Positions 1-9,265 of a DNA stretch of 64,000 nt are shown one piece after another. The position numbers and the translations under genes were made by a program. This DNA comes from UBA6109 sp964506465 (lineage in GTDB: Bacteria > Desulfobacterota > Syntrophia > Syntrophales > UBA6109), in the NCBI GenBank assembly GCA_964506465.1, contig CAZDLM010000008.1, positions 15,343-79,342 of the forward strand, given 5' to 3'. Numbering within the stretch: position 1 is the first letter of the stretch; every line of letters starts with the position of its first letter. The notes under the pieces were generated by a model, which worked only from the letters and a program-made list of their open reading frames with translations, made no database searches and had not been told where the DNA came from.

Positions 1-81
1 GCAAATGCGTTGTCAACCGCCACAGTCCGCCTCCGGAACGGTTCGGCTTCAGAGATCTCCCGGATTCGATGCGCTGGCACC

Positions 82-110
82 TTGAAACCCCCGCCGCAAT
101 CTGCTATAGT
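82..110 (+). promoter_or_regulatory. Sigma-70-type promoter of the stress protein gene
   Basis: TTGAAA (82-87), a 17-nt spacer and TATAGT (105-110) give five of six matches in each box. Transcription would begin near 117, about 37 nt before the ATG at 154. Seen in sequence only; no transcript data. Confidence 0.6.
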
Positions 111-153
111 GAAATCCCTGAGATTATTCAGGGAATTAAAGGAGAACAAATTC

Positions 154-627
154 ATGCCGGTGAAAATCAAGAAGATCCTGTACGCGACGGACCTGTCTGC
201 GACGTCGCCGACTGCTTACCTATATGCGGTGAAGCTAGCCAAGGCGTTGGAAGCAGAGATCGTGATATTGCATGTTTTCGAGGAGTTGCTGCAGACCCAG
301 TCCGTTCCCCATTATTTCAAGAACGTGGTCGACCAATACTACGAGACGTTCAAGACGGAAGGGCACCAGGAAATCCGCGACCGTCTGGAGAGACTGTGCG
401 TTACGGAATTCAAGGACGACCCCGAATGCACTGACATGGTGGAAGCGATCGAAGTCGTCATAGGATATCCTTTCTCGGAAATTCTCGCCAAGGCCGACAA
501 ACACGACTGCGACATGATCGTCATCGGCTCCCATGGAAAGGGCACGCTGAATCACACCATGCTGGGAAGCGTCGCGCAACGCCTTCTTCGCAGCACCCGA
601 AAGCCGGTGCTTGTGGTGCCCATCTGA
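154..627 (+). CDS. Universal stress protein, UspA family, ATP-binding type
   Basis: A 157-residue single-domain UspA-fold protein, normal length for the family. The N-terminus has the usual first beta strand (KKILYATDLS) and the C-terminus carries G-x2-G-x9-G-S (GSHGKGTLNHTMLGS), the nucleotide-binding signature of MJ0577-type proteins, so it probably binds ATP in the cytoplasm. The frame stays open upstream to position 10, but the ATG at 154 follows AAAGGAG at a good distance and the fold starts here, so the longer form is rejected. It stands alone under its own promoter and faces the peptidase gene convergently. Its physiological trigger cannot be read from sequence. Confidence 0.9.
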   Translation: MPVKIKKILYATDLSATSPTAYLYAVKLAKALEAEIVILHVFEELLQTQSVPHYFKNVVDQYYETFKTEGHQEIRDRLERLCVTEFKDDPECTDMVEAIEVVIGYPFSEILAKADKHDCDMIVIGSHGKGTLNHTMLGSVAQRLLRSTRKPVLVVPI

Positions 628-666
628 GCCCGGTTGGGGTGGAACGCGAATCTTTCTCCCGGCAGA

Positions 667-1935
667 TCAGCGCTTCCGCTTTAAAAGCAGCGGAGCGGTT
701 GTCCCCTCGACCCCGGTCAATCCCAGAATGGTGAGGAGGACCCGCTGCGGCCCCAGGTAGGCGTCCGTGGGATCGAACCATTCGTCCAGCGAGTGATTGT
801 TGTCCTCCTTCCCGCCGCCGCTCAGGGTAACAGCCGGGATTCCCAGGCTGATGGGCAGATTGGAATCGGTGCTGCTTCCGGTTCCCAGGTTCGGCGTCTG
901 ACCGATCGCCTGCGTGGAAGCCCACGCCGCCTGGACGATTGCGCTGTCGGACGGCTGGACGCCCGCCGGCCGATTCCCCACCAGTTTGGTCTGCACCGTG
1001 ATCTTGTCGCTGTTCCAGCGGGCGTTTTCGTCGGCCGCCGCCTTCTTGAGGATGTCGAAGAACCTGGCCTCAATCTCCAGGAGTTCCGTCTCCCGGTTCG
1101 ACCGCATATCCATCAGCAGTTTCGCTTCCGCCGCAATCGAGTTGACCGAGCTGCCCCCGCTGACGACGCCCACGGTAAAAGTGGTCTTCGGATCGGCGGG
1201 GGGTCTCAGCTCGGCGATCGCGGCGATCGCCCGCCCCATGGCGTGGATGGCGCTCGGACGGCCGAAGGCGGAAAAGCTGTGCCCCCCCGGACCGCTGAAG
1301 ATGACCTCGTAGCGATGGGAGCCGGTGGCTATGTAGGTGATCTTTCCCAGGCCGGTGCCGTCGATGGAGAGAAATCCGTCGATATCCTGCATGTCTCTGA
1401 AGAGCGCCCTGACGCCCCGGAGGTCGCCGAACCCCTCTTCTCCGACGTTGCCGCAGAAGACGATGTCGCCGACGGTCTTGATTCCGGCGGCGTTGAAAGC
1501 GCGGACGACCGCCAGAAGGGCCGCGAGTCCCCGAGCGTCATCGCCGATGCCCGGCGCGTAGAGCTTGCCGTCCTTCTCTTTCACGGTCACGTCCGTGCCG
1601 GCCGCAAAGACCGTATCGAGATGTGCAGCGACCAGCAGTTTCGGACCGTTCCCCGCCCCCGGCCGCAGGCCGAAGACATTGCCCTCCCTGTCCATCTGCA
1701 CATCCCTGAGTCCGAGGGCCGCGAGTCGTTTCTGGAAGTCCATGGCCCGGACCCGCTCCTCGAACGGCGGAGCGGGGATCTCGCAGATCTGTCGCTGTTC
1801 TTGAACCGTATTGGCATGATCGGCCTTGAGAAAATCCAGTCCCTTCTGAACGGCCGGCAGGGCTTTGAGCCGGGTGTAGGCCTCCGTTACCGCTGGGGAG
1901 ACCGCATAGGAAGTCGTCTGCGGCTTCATGTTCAT
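667..1935 (-). CDS. M20-family metallopeptidase (peptidase T/deacylase-like)
   Basis: A 422-residue zinc-dependent amidohydrolase of the M20 peptidase family. The two-metal site is visible: His105 and Asp107 in AAHLDTVF, Asp132 or Asp133 in GIGDDARG, the Glu166-Glu167 pair in GNVGEEGFGD, and a C-terminal His in NNHSLDEW. The small dimerisation domain would lie between the two halves. There is no signal peptide, so it is cytoplasmic. An upstream ATG lies directly against the ribosome site; the ATG at 1935 has AGGAGG six bases before it and is preferred. Family members cleave dipeptides, tripeptides or N-acyl amino acids; the substrate is unknown. A neighbouring amino acid decarboxylase and a D-aminoacylase-like gene make peptide or amino acid salvage plausible. 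Confidence 0.88.
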   Translation of the reverse strand: MNMKPQTTSYAVSPAVTEAYTRLKALPAVQKGLDFLKADHANTVQEQRQICEIPAPPFEERVRAMDFQKRLAALGLRDVQMDREGNVFGLRPGAGNGPKLLVAAHLDTVFAAGTDVTVKEKDGKLYAPGIGDDARGLAALLAVVRAFNAAGIKTVGDIVFCGNVGEEGFGDLRGVRALFRDMQDIDGFLSIDGTGLGKITYIATGSHRYEVIFSGPGGHSFSAFGRPSAIHAMGRAIAAIAELRPPADPKTTFTVGVVSGGSSVNSIAAEAKLLMDMRSNRETELLEIEARFFDILKKAAADENARWNSDKITVQTKLVGNRPAGVQPSDSAIVQAAWASTQAIGQTPNLGTGSSTDSNLPISLGIPAVTLSGGGKEDNNHSLDEWFDPTDAYLGPQRVLLTILGLTGVEGTTAPLLLKRKR

Positions 1936-2097
1936 GGCAATCCTCCTCATGCTGTTGTGGGTGTAGACATCCGCGCCGGAACCCGAGGGCTCCTGAGAGT
2001 GCGCCTATTATAATCGCCGTCCTGGAAAAGAGCACGCGTTAATCCGCACCCCCTGCGGCGGGCGGTCCCGTTCTCGGGCCCGACGTCCGCATTCCCG

Positions 2098-3954
2098 TCA
2101 CCGGCGGTAGATGTGGCCGATGACCCGCTCCATCGCCCGCATGAAGTTCTCCCAGTAGATCTCGTAGGTCGTGTGGCTCGTCAGGTAGGGGGTCAGGATG
2201 CAGGAGCGCAGGATGTAGACGCTCTGCAGCCGCTCCCACTCGCCGGCGGCGATGCCGGCGCGCGCGGCGAACGCCCGGGGCGTATCGCCGTATTCTTCGC
2301 CGGTCAGGGAGGTCTTCGAAAGGAGGAAGTCATTGCTGTAAAGCGGCCCGGATTTGTAGGAGCAGCGCTCGTAGATCGCCTCGTTGAGGCGGTTCATCGC
2401 CTCCAGGCTGCCGTTGCCGATCTCGTGGAAGACGTAATCGACGATATTGATGTCCGGCCGGGCGAGCGGGACCGCCTCGAAGCGCCGGCCCGCGACCTCC
2501 AGCGGCGCGGCCTTCAGAAGGGAACGGTAGAAGCGGTAGGCTCCTTTGATGCTGTCGCCGATGATCCGGCCGTAGCCGTCCCTGTTGAGCGGAACGACCT
2601 TGTGGGCCATCCAGACGGCGGCGACGGCGGCTCCGGCTTTGGAGCCTTCCATGATGTAACTCCCCAGCAGCATCGGGTTGTCATCGCTCTTCTCGAAGAC
2701 GTAGGCGGCAAAATAGGAGATCAGTTCGATGATCCGGCGGTCGCGGGCGACGACGGCGCCGGCCGCGTAGGGGACGTAGCCCAACTTGTGGGGGTCGACG
2801 GTGATCGAATCGGCTTCGGGCATCGCCTTGAAGGCCTCGTACACCTCGCGAGTCAGCCAGCGATCATTGCGGTCGCCGGCGCCCCGGCCCTCCGGCGAAC
2901 CCGTCAACTCCGCGAAGTCCATGAAACGGTCTTCCCCGTCCAGAAAGAGGGCGCGGGCGTAGCCGCCGTAGGCGGCGTCGATGTGGAGGTAGAAGGAAAC
3001 GCCCCGGGCGGCGCAGCGCTCCCGGAGGCGGACGATCTCGTGGACCTCGTCCACCGCCCCCTCCTCGGTGGTGCCGACGACGGCCACCACGGCGAGGATC
3101 GGCGTCCGCGCGGCGATCAGTCCGTCGATGATCGTTTCGAGGGCCGACATATCCATCCGGTAATCCTCCCGCACCGGCACGGGAATCAGGTTGTCCTGGC
3201 CGATGCCGAGGATGTCCGCCGCCTTGGTCCAGGAGTAGTGCTTCGACCGGGGGACCAGGACCTTGCCGAGGCGGCTCCCCGCCATCCCCGCGCCGCGGAC
3301 GGAGCGGCGCCGCATCTCGTCGAAGCAGCCCGCCGCCTTCGCCCGGTCGGCGAGCTCGAGAATCGCTCCCGTCGAGAGGTTCAGGAGGCGCCAGTCGTCC
3401 ATGCCGGCGGTCCATTCCGGCCGGCAGGCCTGGACCGCAAGAGGAATCGACTTGAGGTTGCGCGCCAGCCAGAGTCCCTCGTAGTTGGCCACGGTGCCGC
3501 CGGAGGTGATGTGGCCCCAGGCCCGTTCGGGTTCGTAACCCATGAGTTTGGCGAGCTGGCGGCCCACCTCGATCTCCAGGGCTGTCGTCGCCGGCGACCC
3601 CTCGAAGGCGCAGTTGTTGGGATTGTACAGGAGCGTCAGCATGTAGCCGAGGTTGGCGGCGATGAGGGTGTCGGTGTTCATGTGGCCCAGGTAGCGGGGC
3701 GAGAACCAGGGGGTGGAGCTTAGCTGGAGGTTCCCGGCGAGGTCGATCAGCGCCTCTCGGGTCTTCTGGAGCGTCGCCGCAAAGTCGGGCCGGTCCTGTT
3801 CCTCTCCGGTCACCACCGGGGCATCGTCGGGATGGAAATACCGCCGCCACTGGGCGTGGTCATCCATGAGATAGTTGAGCATCTGCTTGAAGAACTCGTA
3901 GTTCTCCGACTTGGGTCCGAGGAACAGGGCTTTGACGTTGATCGGGTCGGTCAT
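2098..3954 (-). CDS. tyrDC: PLP-dependent tyrosine decarboxylase-like enzyme
   Basis: A 618-residue group II PLP decarboxylase. Length and many blocks (GHMNTDTL, WGHITSGGTVANYEGLW, KHYSWTKAADILGIG, HIDAAYGGYARA) resemble the enterococcal tyrosine decarboxylase, recalled from memory. The Schiff-base lysine is the K of TVDPHKLGY, and the cofactor Asp lies in HIDAAYGG. The reaction would be L-tyrosine to tyramine plus CO2; related enzymes also accept phenylalanine, DOPA or glutamate, so substrate is not certain. In lactic acid bacteria the gene sits beside a tyrosine/tyramine antiporter; none is present here, so an acid-resistance role is unsupported. The GGGGA before the ATG is a fair ribosome site. 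Confidence 0.82.
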   Translation of the reverse strand: MTDPINVKALFLGPKSENYEFFKQMLNYLMDDHAQWRRYFHPDDAPVVTGEEQDRPDFAATLQKTREALIDLAGNLQLSSTPWFSPRYLGHMNTDTLIAANLGYMLTLLYNPNNCAFEGSPATTALEIEVGRQLAKLMGYEPERAWGHITSGGTVANYEGLWLARNLKSIPLAVQACRPEWTAGMDDWRLLNLSTGAILELADRAKAAGCFDEMRRRSVRGAGMAGSRLGKVLVPRSKHYSWTKAADILGIGQDNLIPVPVREDYRMDMSALETIIDGLIAARTPILAVVAVVGTTEEGAVDEVHEIVRLRERCAARGVSFYLHIDAAYGGYARALFLDGEDRFMDFAELTGSPEGRGAGDRNDRWLTREVYEAFKAMPEADSITVDPHKLGYVPYAAGAVVARDRRIIELISYFAAYVFEKSDDNPMLLGSYIMEGSKAGAAVAAVWMAHKVVPLNRDGYGRIIGDSIKGAYRFYRSLLKAAPLEVAGRRFEAVPLARPDINIVDYVFHEIGNGSLEAMNRLNEAIYERCSYKSGPLYSNDFLLSKTSLTGEEYGDTPRAFAARAGIAAGEWERLQSVYILRSCILTPYLTSHTTYEIYWENFMRAMERVIGHIYRR

Positions 3955-4264
3955 GGCATCCCCATCGATGGAAGTCGTTACGTTTCAAAAGGGAACATAA
4001 GACGCGCCGGTCCCGCATGTCAACTTCATCATGAATTCCGGCGCATGCCCACCACAGGCTCCGGCATTCCCCCACGGGCGGGAATCCGCTGTTTCAGCCC
4101 GGCACAGGAAATAGGCATCCTTTCACGTGAGATTATGATAGAGTCGGGGCGGCAGGTCGGGTTCCGGGAAACGGAACGCCGTCCGGAGGCTCAGCATTGA
4201 ACGTTGCGGACCGCGATGTTGCGGCGAAGAACATGAACCAGTCCAAAGATAGGGGGGACATGCA
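3955..4264. other. Divergent intergenic region, 310 bp
   Basis: Lies between the divergent decarboxylase and D-aminoacylase-like genes. I see an AGGGGGG ribosome site near 4251 for the plus-strand gene. No convincing promoter pair, RNA gene or repeat is visible, though the region must hold start signals for both genes. Confidence 0.5.
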
Positions 4265-5908
4265 ATGATTACGCGACGGGATTTCCTGAAAGGCGCAGTG
4301 GTGACGAGCACTGCTTGTCTGGTCGGTCCTCTTGCCTCGTACGGCGCGGACAACAGCGGGTACGATACGATCGTCCGGAACGGGACCCTCTACGATGGAA
4401 CACTGGCGCGGCCGCGCATCGCCGACATCGGGATCCGGGGCGACAGGATTGCCGCCATCGGCACCGGTCTGGGGAACGCGGCAAGGACGATCGACGCCTC
4501 CGGTCTGATCGTGACGCCGGGTTTTATCGACGTTCATCATCACGCGGATATCACGTTCAAGATCTTCGGGAAGGAAAGAGCCGATGAGGCTTCCAGGATA
4601 TCCAGCCTGACCGGGAACTACAACTATGCCTACCAGGGCGTCACGACCGTCGTGACGGGGAACTGCGGGCTCGGCTATGCCAGGATCGGCGAGTTTCATG
4701 ACATTCTTGCCCAGGTGAGATTCGGCAGCAACGACTACCACCTGGCTCCGCACGGGGTGATACGGCAGGAACTCTTCGGCGAACATCAGCCGCGGAAGCT
4801 GACCCCGGGCGAGCTGGAGGCCATGAGGAAAAGGGTCGCCGAAGAAATGGAGGCGGGCGCCGTCGGCATGTCGTGCGGCCTGGAATATGCGCCGGGTTCG
4901 CTCACGGACACGGACGAGCTGATCGCACTGGCCAAAGTCGTCAAGCGATACAACGGCGTCTATGTCACTCATATCCGCGATCTGACGGGAACCGTGTACC
5001 CGGACGGGCGGATCGGAGTCATCGAAGCGCTGAAAGAGGCGATAGAGATCGGCAGGAAGGTAGGGGTCCCGGTTCAGATCTCTCACATCCAGATCAACCA
5101 ACCCATTTACGGCATGACGGCGCAGCCGATGATCGAACTGATCGCCAAGGCGCGGGCGGAAGGGATTGACATCACCGCCGACGCCTACCCCTACGATGCC
5201 GGCAGCAGTTGGCTGACCATGCTCACGCCTGCCAAGTATAAAACGGACAAGGGCATCCGGGAGGAGTACAAAAACGCAAGGGGCCGCGCCGAGCTCAAGA
5301 AGGCCGTCGAAGAAACGTTTGCATACCTCGGCCCCGAGAAAACGATGATCATCAGCTACCCGCAGCGGCCGCATTATGAGGGGCTGACCCTGAAGGAGGT
5401 TGCCGACACGGAGGGGAAATCCCCCGCTGACATGTATGTGGATATCGTTTGCTCAAACGACGCTCCGCAGGCCATCATGAACGACCAGGACATGCGGAAC
5501 GTGAAGGCGTTCCTGAGAAACAGCGATTTCGTTTTCGTGATCTCGGACGGATGGACGACCATCAAGGACGTCGGAAAGCCGCATCCCAGGTGCTACGGCG
5601 CATACCCGAAGATGATCAAGACGTTCGCCATGGACGAGAAGGCCATGGACCTGTCCGCCGTCGTCAGGGCCATGACCTCGCTGCCCGCCGAAAAGTTCCG
5701 GATGACCAAGAGGGGCAAACTGGACGCCGGGTATTTTGCGGATATCGCCGTGATCGATCCGAAGAGACTCGCGGACCACGCGACCTACAAGAAACCGCAC
5801 CAGTATTCAACCGGTGTGGAGTATCTTTTTGTGAACGGGGCCCTTGCGATCGACAGAGGCACGGCCACAAATGAACGGAGAGGCAAGGCGTCGAAAAGGG
5901 CAACCTGA
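4265..5908 (+). CDS. Tat-exported amidohydrolase, N-acyl-D-amino acid deacylase family
   Basis: A 547-residue amidohydrolase of the D-aminoacylase type. The N-terminus has a twin-arginine signal (TRRDFLKG followed by a hydrophobic stretch to about residue 29), so the folded enzyme should be exported. Metal-site features are present: VHHHAD after the first strand, NCGLG, CGLEYAPG, THIRD, QISHIQ, ADAYPYDAGSSW and a late VISDG aspartate. Family members hydrolyse N-acyl-D-amino acids or D-hydantoin-like compounds; the true substrate is unknown. It is convergent with the molybdoenzyme gene, with only eight bases between stop codons. A role in cell-wall or D-amino acid salvage is inference. Confidence 0.85.
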   Translation: MITRRDFLKGAVVTSTACLVGPLASYGADNSGYDTIVRNGTLYDGTLARPRIADIGIRGDRIAAIGTGLGNAARTIDASGLIVTPGFIDVHHHADITFKIFGKERADEASRISSLTGNYNYAYQGVTTVVTGNCGLGYARIGEFHDILAQVRFGSNDYHLAPHGVIRQELFGEHQPRKLTPGELEAMRKRVAEEMEAGAVGMSCGLEYAPGSLTDTDELIALAKVVKRYNGVYVTHIRDLTGTVYPDGRIGVIEALKEAIEIGRKVGVPVQISHIQINQPIYGMTAQPMIELIAKARAEGIDITADAYPYDAGSSWLTMLTPAKYKTDKGIREEYKNARGRAELKKAVEETFAYLGPEKTMIISYPQRPHYEGLTLKEVADTEGKSPADMYVDIVCSNDAPQAIMNDQDMRNVKAFLRNSDFVFVISDGWTTIKDVGKPHPRCYGAYPKMIKTFAMDEKAMDLSAVVRAMTSLPAEKFRMTKRGKLDAGYFADIAVIDPKRLADHATYKKPHQYSTGVEYLFVNGALAIDRGTATNERRGKASKRAT

Positions 5909-5916
5909 AGGCCGGC

Positions 5917-8070
5917 TCAGTCGGTGAGCTTCCTTTCAGCAGGCCGCCGGGTATTCTGCTGCGTTCCGGATGACTTCTTTGAGACGTTCTCCAATCTCAC
6001 ATACTGCCGGTAGTACGCGGCGCCCCCGCCCATGTCGGTAAGACCGGCGGCGATGATCTGATTGGCGCCGCCGCCCAGCTTCGCCCAGTCGCCTCTCCGG
6101 TAGAGCACGACGCCCGGATGAAGCCCGGGAAGGCGGTGGACAGTCACCTTGAGACTTCCTTGGGGCGACACCAGCCAGGATTCCCGATCTGTACGCAGAT
6201 GCTCCAGCGCGGCGCTGTCCGGCGCGATCCAGACGGGCGGAACCGACGGGTGCCGATCCGGCGGGATCTGGGAATGCACGGCGTCTCCCCGGATCAGCGT
6301 GAGGAGGCGCAGCGGGTACCCGGGCGGGGGCGGCGGCTCATCGTGGAGTTCCGCCGGGAACCGGTATCTTCCGTCGGGGTGATCGAATTTCATCCCCGCG
6401 TAGGCCACCGCCGGCCGCCTGGCGCGGACAAATCCCCTCTCCCGCAGTTGCTCCAGGGAAACGTCCAGGTAGGGCGACGCGAGGGAGGCGCGGAAACAGG
6501 CGTCGGGATCCGGCAGCGGAATGGGCGGATCGAGACGCACGCCCAGCTCCGAAAGGATCCAGTAATCGCTTGCCGCCTCCCCCGGGGCATCCAAGACTTT
6601 CGGGGCGTGGTGCACGAAGTCGTGCAGATACGAGCCCACGATGTCTTCCTGTTCGAGCATGAACGCCGAGGGCAGGAAGAGATCCGCCCTCTCGGCGGTA
6701 TCGGTCATGAAGCCGTCGACGACCACCTTGAAATCCACCTTCTCGAAGGCCCGGACGATCTCGCGAAAGTCGGGCGCCTGGTTGACGACGTTGGAGCCGT
6801 TGACCCAGATCATGCGGATCGGCGGGTCTTGCGCCGCGAGGATCTCGCGGCCGATGACAGGAAGGAGCAGGGATCTCCGCGATCGGCCCGGGGGAACTTG
6901 CGCCCAGTCGAGGTTGAGGTTCCTCAGCGTGGGCCGGTGATAGTAGCTGCCCCCGCCGGAGCACCCGAGGTTTCCGGAGAGCATCGCGACGGCGTTGATG
7001 AAGCGCACGTTTTCGCCTCCCCGGTCGTACCGCTGCAAGCCCGCCCCGATGAGAGTGGCCGTCGGCCCCTCCTCCAGGTACCAGGACGCAATCTTCTCGA
7101 CGTCATCCGCGCCCACCTCGCAGGCGGCGCAAAGCCCTGCCCGATCCTGCTTCATGACCAGATTCAGGAACTCGGGCCCATTGGCTGCGTGCTTCAGGAT
7201 GTCGGCGCGGATCCGCCCTCGTTCGAGAAACTGTTGAAGCACGGCCGCCGCGAGAAGCCGGTCGGTCCCGGGCCGGACCCGGACGCACAGATCCGAGAAA
7301 GGTCCGTTGCCATCGCCGCCCGGCGAGATGGTGAGCAGGCGGGTCCCCTGCCGGCGGGCCTCGCATAACAGGGCCGCCGTGTGGACCGAACTCCGGCACA
7401 GATCCTTCCCCCAGTTCACGATGCGCCGCGAATGGAGGATATCGGCCATATCATTGCCGCAGCGTGAACCGCAATCCGCGTCATAGGCGCTGTATCCCGC
7501 GGCGTCGCAGAGCGAGCCCTCCGTCGTGCCGGCCCCGAGGCGGGCAAAGAAGAGCTTGCCGGCCTGCTTCAGGACGCCCTTGGCGGCATCGCCCTGGATA
7601 TGGAGGATCGATGCCGGTTCCCGCCGGTATTCCCGGATTTTCTCCGCGCAGAGGTTGAGGGCATCGTCCCAGGAAACCGGTTTCCATTTTCCGCCCGCGC
7701 GCAGAAGAGGGGTGGTGATGCGATGGGGGCTCTGCAGCCGTTCCACAAACCTGCCGATCTTCCTGCAGGCAAACCCGGCCGTGAACGGATGATCGGGATT
7801 CCCCTGGATGCGGATACGCCCCCGCCGGTCCTTCCCGACAAGAAGGGAGCAGGCGTCGGGACAGTCCAGGGTGCACGAGGCGACTTCTGCGTGGAAGGAT
7901 CTGCGCCTTATCGCGCGCCGCGGCGGTTGAAGCTCTCCGGAGCAAGCTCCGGAGAAACTTCGATCCCCAGGGAGGGGACCAGGTTTTTTATTCTCTCGCT
8001 TACCCCGCGGCAAGCCGCGGGGAATGCGCTCGCTGCCGGATTCGCAGTCGTTTCGATTGTTCTTCGGCAT
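5917..8070 (-). CDS. Molybdopterin-dependent oxidoreductase with repeat-encoded leader
   Basis: About 717 residues, belonging to the DMSO reductase/formate dehydrogenase superfamily. The catalytic part begins at VASCTLDCPDACSLLV with a C-x3-C-x3-C and a later Cys in GFACRKIG, the usual [4Fe-4S] site; a C-terminal cofactor-binding domain ends near KLGGGANQII. No Tat signal is seen, so it is probably cytoplasmic. Substrate is not recognisable. The first roughly 60 residues are not part of the family: they are translated from an 83-bp dispersed repeat (7961-8043) and a nearby hairpin (7935-7954). No ATG, GTG or TTG lies in frame between the hairpin and the first cluster cysteine, so the start must be upstream. 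ATG 8070, behind GGCGGAG, is chosen over a TTG at 8133 that overlaps the permease stop codon. It is probably third in an operon after padR and the permease. Confidence 0.75.
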   Translation of the reverse strand: MPKNNRNDCESGSERIPRGLPRGKRENKKPGPLPGDRSFSGACSGELQPPRRAIRRRSFHAEVASCTLDCPDACSLLVGKDRRGRIRIQGNPDHPFTAGFACRKIGRFVERLQSPHRITTPLLRAGGKWKPVSWDDALNLCAEKIREYRREPASILHIQGDAAKGVLKQAGKLFFARLGAGTTEGSLCDAAGYSAYDADCGSRCGNDMADILHSRRIVNWGKDLCRSSVHTAALLCEARRQGTRLLTISPGGDGNGPFSDLCVRVRPGTDRLLAAAVLQQFLERGRIRADILKHAANGPEFLNLVMKQDRAGLCAACEVGADDVEKIASWYLEEGPTATLIGAGLQRYDRGGENVRFINAVAMLSGNLGCSGGGSYYHRPTLRNLNLDWAQVPPGRSRRSLLLPVIGREILAAQDPPIRMIWVNGSNVVNQAPDFREIVRAFEKVDFKVVVDGFMTDTAERADLFLPSAFMLEQEDIVGSYLHDFVHHAPKVLDAPGEAASDYWILSELGVRLDPPIPLPDPDACFRASLASPYLDVSLEQLRERGFVRARRPAVAYAGMKFDHPDGRYRFPAELHDEPPPPPGYPLRLLTLIRGDAVHSQIPPDRHPSVPPVWIAPDSAALEHLRTDRESWLVSPQGSLKVTVHRLPGLHPGVVLYRRGDWAKLGGGANQIIAAGLTDMGGGAAYYRQYVRLENVSKKSSGTQQNTRRPAERKLTD
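7935..7954. repeat. Perfect 9-bp hairpin inside the molybdoenzyme leader
   Basis: CTCCGGAGC and GCTCCGGAG pair perfectly across a 2-base loop. It lies next to the 83-bp repeat and inside the sequence that must be translated to reach the molybdoenzyme domain. Such a stem is typical of non-coding spacer DNA. Confidence 0.7.
7961..8043 (+). repeat. 83-bp dispersed palindromic repeat, copy 3 of 3
   Basis: Begins CGATCCCCAGGGAGG, continues to CTCGCTTACCCCGCGG, a CAAG loop and CCGCGGGG, and ends GCTCGCTGCCGGATT. Two further copies lie at 58691-58772 and 58807-58889 in the same orientation. The core is an 8-bp GC-only stem with a 4-base loop, with the octamer CGCTCGCT (or a near match) on each side. 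It is antisense to the molybdoenzyme gene and encodes part of its leader. Confidence 0.85.
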
Positions 8071-8129
8071 AAACTCCGCCGGGCCGATTTCCCGCACGTT
8101 CGTTTGATGCGGCCGGCCCTTCTCTCCTT

Positions 8130-9233
8130 TCAATAGATCAGAAGATCGACGAGATACCCGGCCGCGATTGCGACCGCGAAAACGGTGGCCACGAACGCGG
8201 AGATCAGCCTCCTCCTGAACATGGATGCGAGGATGATGATTTCCGGGATGCTTGCCCCCGCTCCGCCGATGATCAGGGCCAGGACCGTTCCAACGCCCAT
8301 GCCCTTTTCAACCAGCGCGGCGCTGATCGGGATCACCGTTTCCGCGCGGATGTACATCGGCACGCCGACGGCCGCCGCCGTCGGAATGGACCAGGGATTG
8401 CCTGGTCCCGCCAGCCGGACGACGAGGTCCTGGGGAAAGAATCCGTAGATGAAGGCGCCGATGGCGGCGCCGAGAAGGAGATACCAGAATACCCCCTTGA
8501 ATGTGTCGACGGCGGACGCTGCAGCCCTTTTCATTTTTTCCTTGAAGGAAACCGTTCCTGAGGCGCCGCCGGCCTCTGCATCGAAGCTGACGGCGCAGCA
8601 CGATCCCGGGCCGGTCTTCATCGCCGCGTTTTTGCCATCGCAGCAGCCGCCAGCCGGAAATGCCGGCAGCGTATTCAAAGTGACAAGGGGAGCGCCTGCG
8701 GACGGGCAGCATGCCGCTGCTGCGGGCGCTCCCGAAATGCCGGCTGCGTGCTTCTCTTCTTTATCGCAGCAGGAATTCTCCAGTGCGACCAACGGCTTGA
8801 CCTCACTTTCCAGACCCATCTTCGACAGCAGGGCCGCCATTGCCATGGCGCCAAGGAACGTCACGACCACATAAGCCGCCGTCACCTTGAGACCGAGAAG
8901 CGAAAGGAGGAGCGCGATGATCACGGGGTTCAGAACCGGCGAGGAAAAAAGAAACGCCATCACCGGACCGAATGGGACACCGCCCTTCAGGAGGCCGGCC
9001 GTGATCGGAACGGTGGAACAGGAGCAGAAGGGTGTGATGGCGCCCAGGCCTGCGCCCAGCAGATACTGCACCCACGTCATCTTGTCCGAGAGAAAATCCC
9101 TGATCCGGGACGGCGGGAGATATTCCGTGAGAACTCCAATGAGAAAGGAAACGGCGATAAAGATCAAGACAAGTTCGCCTGCGATCACCAGGAAAAATTG
9201 TCCGGCCGTAACAAAGTTATTCATTTCCAGCAT
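8130..9233 (-). CDS. YraQ/ArsP-type permease with Cys-rich cytoplasmic loop
   Basis: A 367-residue membrane permease of the DUF318 family (ArsP and SO_0444-type Cu/Zn efflux proteins). Two hydrophobic blocks of about four helices each (residues 10-140 and 245-367) flank a hydrophilic loop. The first block carries TPFCSCSTVP (Cys70, Cys72), conserved in the family; the second ends in GGAGASIPEIIIL. The loop holds four vicinal cysteine pairs at 155-156, 175-176, 197-198 and 212-213, so it very likely binds a thiophilic metal or metalloid. GGAGG lies about nine bases before the ATG. It follows a PadR gene with its own paired cysteines and precedes a molybdoenzyme. Export of arsenic, copper, zinc or a similar ion is inferred; the exact ion is unknown. 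Confidence 0.82.
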   Translation of the reverse strand: MLEMNNFVTAGQFFLVIAGELVLIFIAVSFLIGVLTEYLPPSRIRDFLSDKMTWVQYLLGAGLGAITPFCSCSTVPITAGLLKGGVPFGPVMAFLFSSPVLNPVIIALLLSLLGLKVTAAYVVVTFLGAMAMAALLSKMGLESEVKPLVALENSCCDKEEKHAAGISGAPAAAACCPSAGAPLVTLNTLPAFPAGGCCDGKNAAMKTGPGSCCAVSFDAEAGGASGTVSFKEKMKRAAASAVDTFKGVFWYLLLGAAIGAFIYGFFPQDLVVRLAGPGNPWSIPTAAAVGVPMYIRAETVIPISAALVEKGMGVGTVLALIIGGAGASIPEIIILASMFRRRLISAFVATVFAVAIAAGYLVDLLIY

Positions 9234-9265
9234 GAATCAAAACCTCCAAAAATTTCTTCACCCCG

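Noticed and set aside
2113..3723. A 536-codon open frame on the plus strand antisense to the tyrosine decarboxylase gene
   Set aside because: High GC keeps several frames open. It has no ribosome site and no family features, while the minus-strand frame has full decarboxylase motifs.
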